Assembly: GCA_003482455.1 (NCBI GenBank)
Contig: DMYW01000020.1
Span: 64,913-128,912, forward strand
Direction: 5' to 3'
DNA from: Rheinheimera sp.
Lineage (GTDB): Bacteria > Pseudomonadota > Gammaproteobacteria > Enterobacterales > Alteromonadaceae
DNA length: 64,000 bases
This document shows, in pieces, positions 26,470-35,330 of this stretch. Numbering within the stretch: the stretch's first letter is position 1; each line of letters starts with the position of its first letter. The notes beneath the pieces were generated by a model, which searched no databases, was not told the DNA's origin, and was given only the letters and a program-made list of their open reading frames with translations. The position numbers were made by a program, and so were the translations under genes.

Positions 26470-27194
26470 TGCAGCCGACCCAATTTACCCTCGCCGTGAC
26501 CTTGCCAGATGACGAAACGCTGGCAAGCTTCTATGGGGCAGAGCAAAGTCCAGCCGTCGCCTACTTACGCACTTACTTGGCTCCGGACTCCATTTGGTCG
26601 CCGCATGGCGTGTATCTGTTTGGCGCGTCTGGGTCTGGTAAAAGTCATTTGCTTTATGCGGCCTGCGTGGCAGCGCAAGAGCAGGGCCTGACCAGTCAGC
26701 TGCTGACGTTGGATGAATTACATCATTACAGCCCGCGGATGCTTGATAACTTAGAGCAGCTCGACTTAGTTTGCCTCGATAATCTGCAAGCGATTGCAGG
26801 TGACATGCACTGGCAAGTGGCTGTGTTTGATTTGTATAACCGGATGCTAGAACATGGCAAAAAACTGGTGTTAGTTGCCAATGGCGCACCGACCGAGCTC
26901 GGCATCACCTTGCCCGATCTGGTCTCGCGCCTGCAAGCCTGCACAGCGTTCCAACTACGTTTGTTAAGTGACGACGATAAACAGAAGTTATTGCAACAAA
27001 AAGCTAAATTACGTGGTCTTGAGCTCCCGGATGAAACGGCGCGGTTTTTATTAAATCGACTGCAACGGGATACGCGAGCCTTGCTCGATACACTCGATCA
27101 ACTCGACAAAGCATCCATGCAACATCAACGGCGTTTGACCATTCCTTTTGTCAAAGAAGTACTCGGCTGGCACAGCAGTAGCGCAGACGTCTGA
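26469..27194 (+). CDS. hda: DnaA regulatory inactivator Hda
   Basis: AAA+ protein that, loaded on the beta clamp, stimulates ATP hydrolysis by DnaA and prevents re-initiation. The 241-residue protein opens with a clamp-binding-like QFTLAV segment, then Walker A GASGSGKSHLL (about residue 57), Walker B region LVCLDNLQ, sensor region VLVANGAP and arginine-containing LPDLVSRLQAC, ending in a helical lid. ATG 26469 overlaps the stop of the DUF2066 gene by one base. Length (E. coli 233) and context agree with Hda rather than DnaA or DnaC. Confidence 0.95.
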   Translation: MQPTQFTLAVTLPDDETLASFYGAEQSPAVAYLRTYLAPDSIWSPHGVYLFGASGSGKSHLLYAACVAAQEQGLTSQLLTLDELHHYSPRMLDNLEQLDLVCLDNLQAIAGDMHWQVAVFDLYNRMLEHGKKLVLVANGAPTELGITLPDLVSRLQACTAFQLRLLSDDDKQKLLQQKAKLRGLELPDETARFLLNRLQRDTRALLDTLDQLDKASMQHQRRLTIPFVKEVLGWHSSSADV

Positions 27195-27199
27195 TTTTT

Positions 27200-27219
27200 C
27201 GCCATTTCTTGGCGATTTT
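27200..27219 (+). terminator. Weak terminator after hda
   Basis: CGCCA/TGGCG with TTTCT loop followed by ATTTTC, directly after hda. The rest of the gap to pheS (to 27355) shows no pheM-like leader peptide or attenuator that I can recognise. Confidence 0.5.
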
Positions 27220-27355
27220 CATAAAAAATCCTCGGTAAGCTTTCTCAAAAAACCGCCAGTTTGGTGTATCATTGCCCGTTTGTATCAAAACGAATTGAAG
27301 CGGTGCGCATCTTTTGCGGGCTGCGTTGTTCAAACTGGCTGGGCTGAGGATAAAG

Positions 27356-28336
27356 ATGAACCTAACTGCCATTGTAGAGTCCGCATTAGTCGCGGTCGCC
27401 AATGCCAATGACATCAACACACTGGAAGACGTCCGTGTTGAATTTCTGGGCAAAAAAGGCAGCATTACCGAGCTGCTGAAATCACTCGGCGCGATGGACG
27501 CCGAAGCACGTAAAGTCGCCGGCGCGCAAATCAACGACGCCAAACAACAAGTACAAGACGCGTTAAACGGCAAACGTGACGCACTGCAGGCGCAAGTGTT
27601 GGCACAAAAATTAGCGTCCGAACAAATCGATGTCACCTTGCCAGGTCGCAGTATCGAGCAGGGCGGTTTGCACCCTGTGACGCGCACCATTCGCCGCATT
27701 GAAAGCTTCTTTGGCGAGCTTGGTTTCGAAGTCAAACACGGCCCTGAAATCGAAGATGATTTCCATAACTTCGATGCGCTGAATATTCCAGAGCATCACC
27801 CAGCCCGAGCCGACCATGATACGTTCTATTTCAACCCGAAACTGATGCTGCGTACGCAAACATCCGGCGTGCAAATTCGCACCATGGAAACTGAGCAGCC
27901 GCCGCTGCGCATCATTTCGCCAGGTCGCGTCTACCGTAACGACTACGACATGACCCACACGCCCATGTTCCACCAAGTGGAAGGTTTGATGGTCGATAAA
28001 AACGTCAGCTTTACCGAGCTCAAAGGCATCCTGCACGACTTCTTGAAAAACTTCTTTGAAGAAGATCTGCAAATTCGTTTCCGTCCATCATTCTTCCCAT
28101 TTACCGAACCTTCGGCGGAAGTGGACGTGATGGGCAAAAACGGCAAATGGCTAGAAGTGCTAGGTTGCGGCATGGTGCATCCGAACGTGTTGCGTTCGGT
28201 TGGCATTGACCCAGAAGTCTACAGTGGCTTTGCATTTGGCATGGGCGTGGAGCGTTTGACCATGTTGCGTTACGGCGTAACAGACTTACGTTCGTTCTTT
28301 GAAAACGACCTGCGTTTCTTAAAACAATTCAAATAA
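27356..28336 (+). CDS. pheS: Phenylalanyl-tRNA synthetase alpha subunit
   Basis: Catalytic subunit of the alpha2beta2 enzyme that charges tRNA-Phe. The 326-residue class II synthetase has an N-terminal coiled coil (about 1-90) for tRNA binding, then GRSIEQGGLHPVTRTI, motif 2 PGRVYRNDYDMTHTPMFHQVEG and motif 3 FAFGMGVERLTMLRYG. ATG 27356 has GAGGA five bases upstream. It starts the operon pheS-pheT-ihfA (12- and 2-base gaps). Unlike E. coli, the genes thrS-infC-rpmI-rplT are not upstream. Confidence 0.97.
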   Translation: MNLTAIVESALVAVANANDINTLEDVRVEFLGKKGSITELLKSLGAMDAEARKVAGAQINDAKQQVQDALNGKRDALQAQVLAQKLASEQIDVTLPGRSIEQGGLHPVTRTIRRIESFFGELGFEVKHGPEIEDDFHNFDALNIPEHHPARADHDTFYFNPKLMLRTQTSGVQIRTMETEQPPLRIISPGRVYRNDYDMTHTPMFHQVEGLMVDKNVSFTELKGILHDFLKNFFEEDLQIRFRPSFFPFTEPSAEVDVMGKNGKWLEVLGCGMVHPNVLRSVGIDPEVYSGFAFGMGVERLTMLRYGVTDLRSFFENDLRFLKQFK

Positions 28337-28348
28337 GCCGGAGTAGAG

Positions 28349-30736
28349 ATGAAATTCAGTGAATCCTGGTTACGCGAATGGGTAAACCCAGCGTTATCAA
28401 CGCAAGAACTGGCCGAACAAATCTCCATGGCTGGTTTAGAAGTCGACGGCATCGATCCTGTTGCCGGTGAATTTAATGGCGTGGTGATCGGCCACGTGGT
28501 CGAGTGCGCTCGTCACCCTGAAGCCGACAAACTGCAAGTCACCAAAGTCGATATTGGCGCCGCTGAGCTGCTGGATATCGTTTGCGGCGCGGCGAACTGC
28601 CGTCAAGGCTTAAAAGTTGTGGTTGCAACTGTTGGTGCTGTGCTGCCGGGCGATTTTAAAATCAAAGCCGCCAAACTGCGTGGTCAACCGTCCAACGGTA
28701 TGTTGTGCTCGTTGTCTGAACTTGGCATGGCGGAAAGCTCGGATGGTATCATCGAGCTGCCAGCTGATGCACCGCTTGGCGTGAACATTCGTGAGTTTTT
28801 AAAACTTGATGACAACACCATCGAAGTCGATCTAACGCCAAACCGCGCTGATTGTTTAGGTTTATTGGGCCTCGCGCGTGAAGTCGGCGTATTGAACAAA
28901 CTCGATGTGACCACACCGGTGATTGACGCGGTGGCGCCAACCATCGACGAAACCCGTGGTATCACGCTGGTGGCGGCACAAGACTGCCCACGTTATTTAG
29001 GTCGCGTGATTCGTAACATCAACGTCGGTGCAAAAACACCGCTGTGGATGGTCGAAAAACTACGTCGTTGTGGCATTCGCTCGATTGACCCTGTGGTCGA
29101 TGTGACCAACTTCGTGTTGCTGGAACTGGGTCATCCAATGCACGCATTTGATTTAAATGCGATCGAAGGCAACATCGTGGTGCGCCACGCCAATCCTGGT
29201 GAAAAACTGGTGCTGCTGGATGAAAGCGAAGTTGAACTACGCGCCGATACCTTAGTGATTGCTGACGAGAAAAAAGCACTGGCCATGGCAGGTATTTTCG
29301 GTGGCTTGCACAGCGGTGTGACTGCATCTAGCAAAGATATTTTCTTAGAAAGCGCGTTTTTCTCGCACATCCAAATGGCCGGTAAGGCACGTCAATACGG
29401 TTTGCACACCGACGCGTCACATCGCTACGAGCGCGGTGTCGACCCTGAGTTACAACGCACGGCGATGGAGCGCGCAACGGCGCTGTTATTGTCCATCGTT
29501 GGCGGCGAAGCTGGCCCAGTGGTTGAAGCGAAATCTGACGCGCATTTGCCAAAACCTGCGCAAATTCACTTAACTCGGGTGAAATTAGACCGCATTTTGG
29601 GCATCCATATTGAAACCGCCACGGTCAGTGAGATTTTCACTCGTTTAGGTTTTGCTGTAACCGAAGCAGCCGATGGCTGGCAGGTGACAGTACCGACCTA
29701 TCGCTTCGACATTTCTATTGGCGAAGATCTGATTGAAGAAGTCGCTCGCGTCTACGGTTACAACAGCATTCCAAATGTGGCACCAACGGCAGCGCTGGCG
29801 ATGCGCACGCACCGCGAAGCGGATATTTCTGTGCACAGCTTGCGTGATTTGTTAGTCGACCGCGGTTATCAAGAAGCCATCACCTATTCATTTGTTGACC
29901 CAAAAGTACAACAAGTGTTGTTCCCTGGCGTGGAAGCTTTGGTGTTACCAAACCCAATTTCCGCCGATATGTCCGCGATGCGTTTGAACCTGTGGCCAGG
30001 TTTATTGCAAACCTTGCAATACAACCAAAACCGTCAGCAAAACCGTTTGCGCTTGTTTGAATATGGCTTGAAGTTCATTCCTGATGCGGCCGCCGAAGGC
30101 GGTGTGCGTCAGGTGCCGGTGATCGGTGGTGTGGTGATTGGCTCTTACGGCAACGAGCATTGGGCGATCGCTGAGCGCAACGTCGATTTCTTTGACGTCA
30201 AAGGCGACTTGGAAGCACTGTTGAGCAAAACTTCGGCGCCTGAATCATTCAGCTTTGCTAAAGGCGAGCACAGTGCTTTGCATCCGGGTCAAACAGCCCA
30301 GTTGTTGCGTGATGGTCAACCGGTCGGTTTGATTGGCGCATTGCATCCAGAAGCCGAACGTAAGCTTGGGATTAAAGGCAAAGCCTTTTTGTTTGAGATT
30401 GAATTGGCTGCATTTGGTGATAAAGCCATTGTTTCTGCTCAGGAAATCTCGAAATACCCAGCAAACCGCCGTGATTTAGCAATTGTAGTGAAATCAGATG
30501 TGCGTTTTTCCGACATCCTTGCTACTATTAGAAAAGTTGGCGGAAATCAACTAGTTGACCTAAAGTTGTTTGATGTGTACACCGGTCAGGGTGTAGCGGA
30601 AGGCTTTAAGTCACTGGCGATAGCTCTGACCCTGCAGGACAAGACGCGAACGCTTGAAGATAAAGACATCCAAACGGTGATATCTCAAGTGGTTCAAGCA
30701 CTTGGTGATGAATTCAACGCAACGTTGAGGGACTAA
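28349..30736 (+). CDS. pheT: Phenylalanyl-tRNA synthetase beta subunit
   Basis: 795 residues, the same as E. coli PheT. Domains in order: N-terminal B1 and a tRNA-binding (EMAP-like) domain near residues 39-150 (GVVIGHVVEC..PEADKLQVTKVDIG), B3/B4 editing domain (about 200-400, with NFVLLELGHPMHAFD), B5, the catalytic-like core (about 480-680) and the C-terminal anticodon-binding FDX domain (KYPANRRDLAIVVKSDVRFSDI onward). It supplies the editing site for Tyr-tRNA-Phe and much of the tRNA contact surface. Confidence 0.98.
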   Translation: MKFSESWLREWVNPALSTQELAEQISMAGLEVDGIDPVAGEFNGVVIGHVVECARHPEADKLQVTKVDIGAAELLDIVCGAANCRQGLKVVVATVGAVLPGDFKIKAAKLRGQPSNGMLCSLSELGMAESSDGIIELPADAPLGVNIREFLKLDDNTIEVDLTPNRADCLGLLGLAREVGVLNKLDVTTPVIDAVAPTIDETRGITLVAAQDCPRYLGRVIRNINVGAKTPLWMVEKLRRCGIRSIDPVVDVTNFVLLELGHPMHAFDLNAIEGNIVVRHANPGEKLVLLDESEVELRADTLVIADEKKALAMAGIFGGLHSGVTASSKDIFLESAFFSHIQMAGKARQYGLHTDASHRYERGVDPELQRTAMERATALLLSIVGGEAGPVVEAKSDAHLPKPAQIHLTRVKLDRILGIHIETATVSEIFTRLGFAVTEAADGWQVTVPTYRFDISIGEDLIEEVARVYGYNSIPNVAPTAALAMRTHREADISVHSLRDLLVDRGYQEAITYSFVDPKVQQVLFPGVEALVLPNPISADMSAMRLNLWPGLLQTLQYNQNRQQNRLRLFEYGLKFIPDAAAEGGVRQVPVIGGVVIGSYGNEHWAIAERNVDFFDVKGDLEALLSKTSAPESFSFAKGEHSALHPGQTAQLLRDGQPVGLIGALHPEAERKLGIKGKAFLFEIELAAFGDKAIVSAQEISKYPANRRDLAIVVKSDVRFSDILATIRKVGGNQLVDLKLFDVYTGQGVAEGFKSLAIALTLQDKTRTLEDKDIQTVISQVVQALGDEFNATLRD

Positions 30737-30738
30737 GA

Positions 30739-31035
30739 ATGGCGCTTACCAAAGCCGATTTAGCAGAACGCTTGTTTACCAAGTTTGGCATCAGCAAACG
30801 TGATTCCAAACTGATCGTTGAAGCTTTTTTTGAAGAAGTCCGGCTCGCACTGGAATCAGGCGATCAGGTCAAACTGTCTGGCTTTGGTAATTTTGACCTT
30901 CGCGTCAAAAACCAGCGCCCTGGTCGTAACCCGAAAACTGGCGAAGATATTCCTATTTCAGCCCGTTGTGTGGTGACATTCCGCCCAGGTCAGAAGTTAA
31001 AAAGCCGCGTTGAAGTTGGTACTGCAAAAAAATAA
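30739..31035 (+). CDS. ihfA: Integration host factor alpha subunit
   Basis: 98-residue DNA-bending protein that forms a heterodimer with IhfB. It begins MALTKADLAERLFTKFGISKRD and carries the beta-arm RPGRNPKTGEDIPI with the intercalating proline. It follows pheT after two bases, the conserved pheST-ihfA arrangement, and is followed by a strong terminator. The expected partner gene ihfB is not in the window. Confidence 0.98.
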   Translation: MALTKADLAERLFTKFGISKRDSKLIVEAFFEEVRLALESGDQVKLSGFGNFDLRVKNQRPGRNPKTGEDIPISARCVVTFRPGQKLKSRVEVGTAKK

Positions 31036-31073
31036 ATTGCCGTTCTGAACTAACTCGGACGTTCTATAGAGAA

Positions 31074-31096
31074 AGCGCCTATGCGGGCGCTTTTTT
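31074..31096 (+). terminator. Terminator of pheST-ihfA
   Basis: AGCGCC/GGCGCT with a six-base loop and six T, 38 bases after the ihfA stop. Confidence 0.9.
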
Positions 31097-31210
31097 ATTG
31101 GCTAAAACTTGGTGAAAACGCCGTTCTTTGACGTTGCTAATAGCAGCTAAGCTGCTGTAACTATTAAATTTTGCGCCAAAACAACACAAATTTATATTTC
31201 TAGCGTAGGC

Positions 31211-31240
31211 TGATCTAACAACCAAGTTTCTCTGTACAAG
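31211..31240 (+). promoter_or_regulatory. Candidate ECF (RpoE-ChrR/ECF11-like) promoter of the ybgA-phrB cluster
   Basis: TGATCT (31211-31216) is followed after exactly 18 bases by TACAAG (31235), the layout of singlet-oxygen sigma-E promoters described in Rhodobacter (TGATC, 18 bases, TA). A transcript would start about 25 bases before the first gene. The seven fixed bases are expected about once in 16 kb per strand by chance, so this is suggestive only; no sigma factor gene of this type is in the window. Confidence 0.4.
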
Positions 31241-31267
31241 CATGGCAGTAGACTTTCAAGGTGAGTT

Positions 31268-32209
31268 ATGACAGTAAAAATTGGCGTTAGTGCATGTGTA
31301 GTAGGGCAACGAGTTCGCTTTGATGGCGGTCATAAGTTGTCGGCATTTTGTCAGCATACGCTCGCTCCTTTAGTGGAGTTCGTGCCTTTTTGTCCGGAAA
31401 TGGCCTTGGGCATGCCATCGCCACGGCCGGCGATCCGGTTGATGAAAACGGCGCTTGGTGATATTCGGCTGGTGAATAACAAAGATGACAGCCTTGATTA
31501 CACCGACGCCATGCTGGCTCTTTGTGCAGAGCAGCTACCACAGATGCAAGGATTGGCCGGATATGTTGTGTGCGCGAAATCACCGACCTGTGGTCTGGAG
31601 CGAGTTCGACTCGTTGATGATCGCGGTGTATTGCTTGGGAAAATCGCCACCGGACTGTTCACTCACGAATTGCATAAAACTTACCCATGGCTACCGATTG
31701 AAGAAGATGGTCGCTTGTTAGATCCTGGTCTACGTGAAAGTTTCATCACTCGCGTGTATGCCCTTGACGCATGGCAGCGCCACATGGCCGATGGCTTTAG
31801 CGCCGGCAAGTTAGTGCAGTTTCATAGCCAATACAAATTTGTTGTGATGGCGCACAACCCGACAGCTTATCGAGAATTAGGCCGTTTAGTTGCAAACCCG
31901 AAATTGTTTGCTGAGACTGAACTCGCCAAACGCTATTTGACCGATTTTATGCAAGCGTTATCGACAGTAGCGACGCGTAAGACTCACGCCAATGTGTTGA
32001 TGCACTTACAGGGCTTTTTCAAAAAAGTGCTGTCGAGTGATGCAAAACAGGAATTATTGGAGCTGATCCACCAATATCGGCAAGGGCACGCGCCGCTGTT
32101 GGCTCCTTTAACCTTGCTCAAACATCATCTTCGGCTGAACCCGCATGATTACGTAGCGGCGCAGCGTTATTTACAGCCTTATCCAGCGCAGTTGGGATTA
32201 CAAGCATGA
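31268..32209 (+). CDS. YbgA-like DUF523/DUF1722 protein
   Basis: A 313-residue two-domain protein. The N-terminal DUF523 half (about 1-145) has cysteine motifs SACVVGQRVRFDGGHK, FCPEMALGMPSPRPAI and CAKSPTCGLERV that suggest metal or cofactor binding. The C-terminal half (about 170-310) is DUF1722 as in E. coli YbgA, with LVQFHSQYKFVVMAHNP. Function is unknown, but the gene precedes phrB in E. coli (ybgA-phrB) and many other bacteria, and here overlaps phrB by four bases (ATGA), so a role tied to light repair is likely. It is probably the first gene of the cluster. Confidence 0.88.
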   Translation: MTVKIGVSACVVGQRVRFDGGHKLSAFCQHTLAPLVEFVPFCPEMALGMPSPRPAIRLMKTALGDIRLVNNKDDSLDYTDAMLALCAEQLPQMQGLAGYVVCAKSPTCGLERVRLVDDRGVLLGKIATGLFTHELHKTYPWLPIEEDGRLLDPGLRESFITRVYALDAWQRHMADGFSAGKLVQFHSQYKFVVMAHNPTAYRELGRLVANPKLFAETELAKRYLTDFMQALSTVATRKTHANVLMHLQGFFKKVLSSDAKQELLELIHQYRQGHAPLLAPLTLLKHHLRLNPHDYVAAQRYLQPYPAQLGLQA

Positions 32210-33642
32210 ATCCACAGCAGCCATTTGTTGTCGTTTGGTATCGCAACGATTTGCGGGTGTTTGATCATGTAGGCTTAACCCTCGCGCAGCAAACAGGTTT
32301 GCCGGTGATTGGCGTGTTCGTCGCAACACCAGCGACTTGGTCAGTGCATGATATGGCGCCGATCAAACAAGATTTTATTCGCCGGCGAGTGACACAACTC
32401 AGCGCTGAGTTAGCTGAATACGGCGTGCCTTTGTATGCGGTTGAAGCCGCCACTTATGCCGATTGCCAGACCTTGTTTGCCGCAATAGCGCAGCAAGGCG
32501 CAGTTGAGGTCTTTGCTCAGCGGGAATATGAATTGCGTGAGCAGTGGCGGGACACGCAAGTGGCCAATGTGCTTGCAACATTCGGCAGTCGTTTCACATT
32601 GCACGATAGTCAATGCGTGATGCCACCAGGCTCCATACTGAGCAAAACTGGCGAACCCTACAAAGTGTTTACGCCCTACAAAAAGACTTGGTTGGCCCGA
32701 TTGCGGGTCACTGGCAATCAGATCCAGCCTAAACCGCAAGTGCAAACGCAGCCTGCACTTGCGCTGCAATTGCCGTTTGAAACCATGCATGCTGGCGATG
32801 GTCGTTCTGCTGCCTACGCGGTCAACGAACGCATTGTATTAGAACAATTGCGTGAGTTTTGTCGCGAGCGCGTGGCTTATTACCACACACAGCGAGACTT
32901 CCCCGCCATTGACGGGACATCGCGCCTTTCTGCTCACTTAGCGATTGGCGTGATTTCGCCGCAGCAGTGTTTAGCGCGTTTGCAACTTGAAGCGGGCGAT
33001 AGTCTGTGGCAAGAAGACTCAGGGGCTGCCATTTGGTTATCTGAACTGATTTGGCGCGAATTTTATAAACATTTGCTGCTGGTGTACCCAAATTTAATCA
33101 AGCATCAGCCGTTTCAAGCGGACACTGCACATCTCGCTTGGAGTGATAACCAAGCCTGGTTCGCCGCTTGGTGTGAAGGCCGCACCGGCTACCCGATAGT
33201 CGATGCGGCGATGCGTCAGCTCAATCAAACCGGTTGGATGCACAATCGCCTGCGCATGATAGTGGCGAGTTTCCTCGTGAAAGACTTGCAAATCGATTGG
33301 CGCTGGGGCGAGCGTTATTTTATGCAGCAGCTGATTGATGGTGACTTTGCCGCGAATAATGGCGGCTGGCAATGGGCAGCTTCTACTGGCACGGACGCTG
33401 CGCCTTATTTTCGAATTTTTAATCCAGTCACCCAAAGTGAAAAGTTTGACCCAAAAGGCATTTTCCTACGTAAGTACCTACCAGAACTAGAGAAGCTAAC
33501 AAGCAAGGCGCTGCATTGGCCGCATCCGTTACCTATGTCGGTGCGTTATTGCAAGCCGATTGTTGACCACGCCAAAGCGCGCGAACGCACGTTAGCCATG
33601 TTTAAAGCGGTGAAGGGAGGTGCAGATGTCCAAGACGCCTGA
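32206..33642 (+). CDS. phrB: Deoxyribodipyrimidine photolyase
   Basis: Class I CPD photolyase of 478 residues (E. coli 472), which uses FADH- and blue light to split cyclobutane pyrimidine dimers. The Rossmann antenna domain starts FVVVWYRNDLRVFDH, consistent with a folate-type antenna. The FAD domain has EGTSRLSA-like DGTSRLSAHLAIG, GYPIVDAAMRQLNQTGWMHNRLRM and NNGGWQWAASTGTDAAPYFRIFNP, almost as in the E. coli enzyme. It sits within a coupled six-gene cluster with fatty-acid-modifying genes. Confidence 0.97.
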   Translation: MNPQQPFVVVWYRNDLRVFDHVGLTLAQQTGLPVIGVFVATPATWSVHDMAPIKQDFIRRRVTQLSAELAEYGVPLYAVEAATYADCQTLFAAIAQQGAVEVFAQREYELREQWRDTQVANVLATFGSRFTLHDSQCVMPPGSILSKTGEPYKVFTPYKKTWLARLRVTGNQIQPKPQVQTQPALALQLPFETMHAGDGRSAAYAVNERIVLEQLREFCRERVAYYHTQRDFPAIDGTSRLSAHLAIGVISPQQCLARLQLEAGDSLWQEDSGAAIWLSELIWREFYKHLLLVYPNLIKHQPFQADTAHLAWSDNQAWFAAWCEGRTGYPIVDAAMRQLNQTGWMHNRLRMIVASFLVKDLQIDWRWGERYFMQQLIDGDFAANNGGWQWAASTGTDAAPYFRIFNPVTQSEKFDPKGIFLRKYLPELEKLTSKALHWPHPLPMSVRYCKPIVDHAKARERTLAMFKAVKGGADVQDA

Positions 33643-34066
33643 TTGGTTGGCGCAGTTTGTTGCGTTTTATAACCAATTGAATAGTAAAAATTTAGCCACG
33701 TTAGAAACCGTCTACGATACGCGGGTGCAATTTATTGATCCGGTGCACAGTATTCAGGGGCGCGACGCGCTGCAACGTTATTTCCAACATGCCTATGAAC
33801 GGCTGAATTACTCCCGTTTCGAAGTCAAACACGCGGTAGGGGATGAAGAACGTGGCTTTTTAAGCTGGCAAATGCAGTTTGCGCATCCTGCGATCGGCGG
33901 CGGTCAACCCCAGTTACTCGACGGTTGCAGTGAATTAGTCCGTGGCGCGGATGGCAAAGTGCACTACCACCGTGACTATTACGATTTAACTCAATTGGTG
34001 TACCAGCATGTGCCGGTATTGAGCTGGATGACCGCGAAGGTCAAACAAAAAATGGCACAAGCCTAA
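33626..34066 (+). CDS. NTF2/SnoaL-like protein
   Basis: A 146-residue single-domain protein of the nuclear-transport-factor-2/SnoaL-like fold. Signatures are WLAQFVAFYNQLNSKNLATLETVYDTRVQFIDPVH, typical of the cone-shaped fold entrance, and the C-terminal HRDYYDLTQLVY. Such proteins bind hydrophobic ligands or act as isomerase-like enzymes; no catalytic dyad is clear. ATG 33626 has GGGAGG seven bases upstream and lies within the 3' end of phrB, so translation is coupled. The same family regularly sits between phrB and the FAD oxidoreductase of this cluster in other bacteria, from memory. Confidence 0.82.
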   Translation: MSKTPDWLAQFVAFYNQLNSKNLATLETVYDTRVQFIDPVHSIQGRDALQRYFQHAYERLNYSRFEVKHAVGDEERGFLSWQMQFAHPAIGGGQPQLLDGCSELVRGADGKVHYHRDYYDLTQLVYQHVPVLSWMTAKVKQKMAQA

Positions 34067-34076
34067 CGGAGTTTTG

Positions 34077-35330
34077 ATGAAAATTGCAGTGATCGGCGGC
34101 GGTATCGCCGGCATGATGAGTTGGTATTTGTTGCGTCGACAGCATGATGTCACTTTGTTTGAAGCAAACGATTATCTGGGTGGGCACACGGCTACGGTTG
34201 ATATCAACGAAGCCGGCAAAACGCTGCCAATTGACACTGGGTTTATCGTGTTTAACAACTGGACGTATCCGCTGTTTAACAAGTTTATCGCTGAACTGGG
34301 CGTCCCCTTTAAAAACACCACCATGAGTTTTGCCGTCACTGATCGCCGTCGCGATTTTGAATACAACGGCAATAATTTTTGGTCCTTGTTTGCACAAAAA
34401 CGCAATGTGTTACGGCCATCGTTTTGGAAAATGTTGCTGGATATCGTGCGTTTCAACGATATTGCCAAAGCTGCACTCAAACATAACAGCAAAGACTTAG
34501 ATTTACCGATTGGCCAGTTTCTGGAAAAACATCAGCTAGGTACTCAGCTGCGTGACCATTATTTGTACCCGATGGGGGCCGCCATTTGGTCGGCGGGCCT
34601 TAGCAGTATGCAAGATTTTCCGCTGCGGTTTTTCCTGCAGTTCTGCAACAACCACGGCTTATTGAATGTGAACGACCGGCCGCAATGGGCGGTGATCGAA
34701 GGCGGTTCGCGCGAATACGTGCGGGCTATGCTCAACAAAGCCGGCAGTGACGGTATTGAATTAAATAGTCCTATTCAATCCGTGCGGCGGGACAGCGACG
34801 GCGTGGTTGTGACCTTGCAAAGCGGTGAGCAGCGTCAGTTTGATCAAGTGGTCTTCGCTTGTCACAGTGACCAAGCTCTGCACTTGCTGTCGGACGCGAG
34901 TAGCAATGAAGCCGAAGTGCTAGCGGGCATTGCCTATCAAGCAAATGACGTGATTTTGCATACGGATACGAGTTTATTGCCTAAACGCAAAGCGGCGTGG
35001 GCAGCGTGGAATTATCTGCTTGGCGAAAGTGCCAATGAACGCGCCACTTTAAGCTACAACATGAATATATTGCAGGGTGTACAGAGCGACACTACCTATG
35101 TAGTCAGTCTCAACGCGACAGAGCAAATTGATCCGACAAAAATTCTTCGTCGTTTCAGCTATGCACACCCAGTGTATAACCATACCACTATGTTGTCGCA
35201 GCAGCGCCGCGGTCAAATCAACGGCAAAAATCGCACCTATTTTTGTGGTGCCTATTGGTACAACGGCTTTCATGAAGATGGGGTGCGCAGTGCCGTGGAT
35301 GTGGCGGCTATGCTGGGAGTTGAGTTTTGA
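34077..35330 (+). CDS. FAD-dependent amine-oxidase-like oxidoreductase
   Basis: A 417-residue flavoprotein with an N-terminal dinucleotide-binding motif KIAVIGGGIAGMMSWYLL and the flavin segment FEANDYLGGHTATV; the C-terminus ends with the FAD-contact CGAYWYNGFHEDGVRSAV. It resembles amine-oxidase/phytoene-desaturase-like enzymes annotated NAD(P)/FAD-dependent oxidoreductase in light-response clusters. The substrate is unknown; with the next two genes it may oxidise a modified fatty acid. ATG 34077 is chosen with ACGGAG upstream. It overlaps the DUF1365 gene by four bases. Confidence 0.85.
   Translation: MKIAVIGGGIAGMMSWYLLRRQHDVTLFEANDYLGGHTATVDINEAGKTLPIDTGFIVFNNWTYPLFNKFIAELGVPFKNTTMSFAVTDRRRDFEYNGNNFWSLFAQKRNVLRPSFWKMLLDIVRFNDIAKAALKHNSKDLDLPIGQFLEKHQLGTQLRDHYLYPMGAAIWSAGLSSMQDFPLRFFLQFCNNHGLLNVNDRPQWAVIEGGSREYVRAMLNKAGSDGIELNSPIQSVRRDSDGVVVTLQSGEQRQFDQVVFACHSDQALHLLSDASSNEAEVLAGIAYQANDVILHTDTSLLPKRKAAWAAWNYLLGESANERATLSYNMNILQGVQSDTTYVVSLNATEQIDPTKILRRFSYAHPVYNHTTMLSQQRRGQINGKNRTYFCGAYWYNGFHEDGVRSAVDVAAMLGVEF

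Noticed and set aside
27195..27355. Possible pheM-type attenuator before pheS
   Set aside because: No Phe-rich leader peptide or alternative hairpins with a T run were found.
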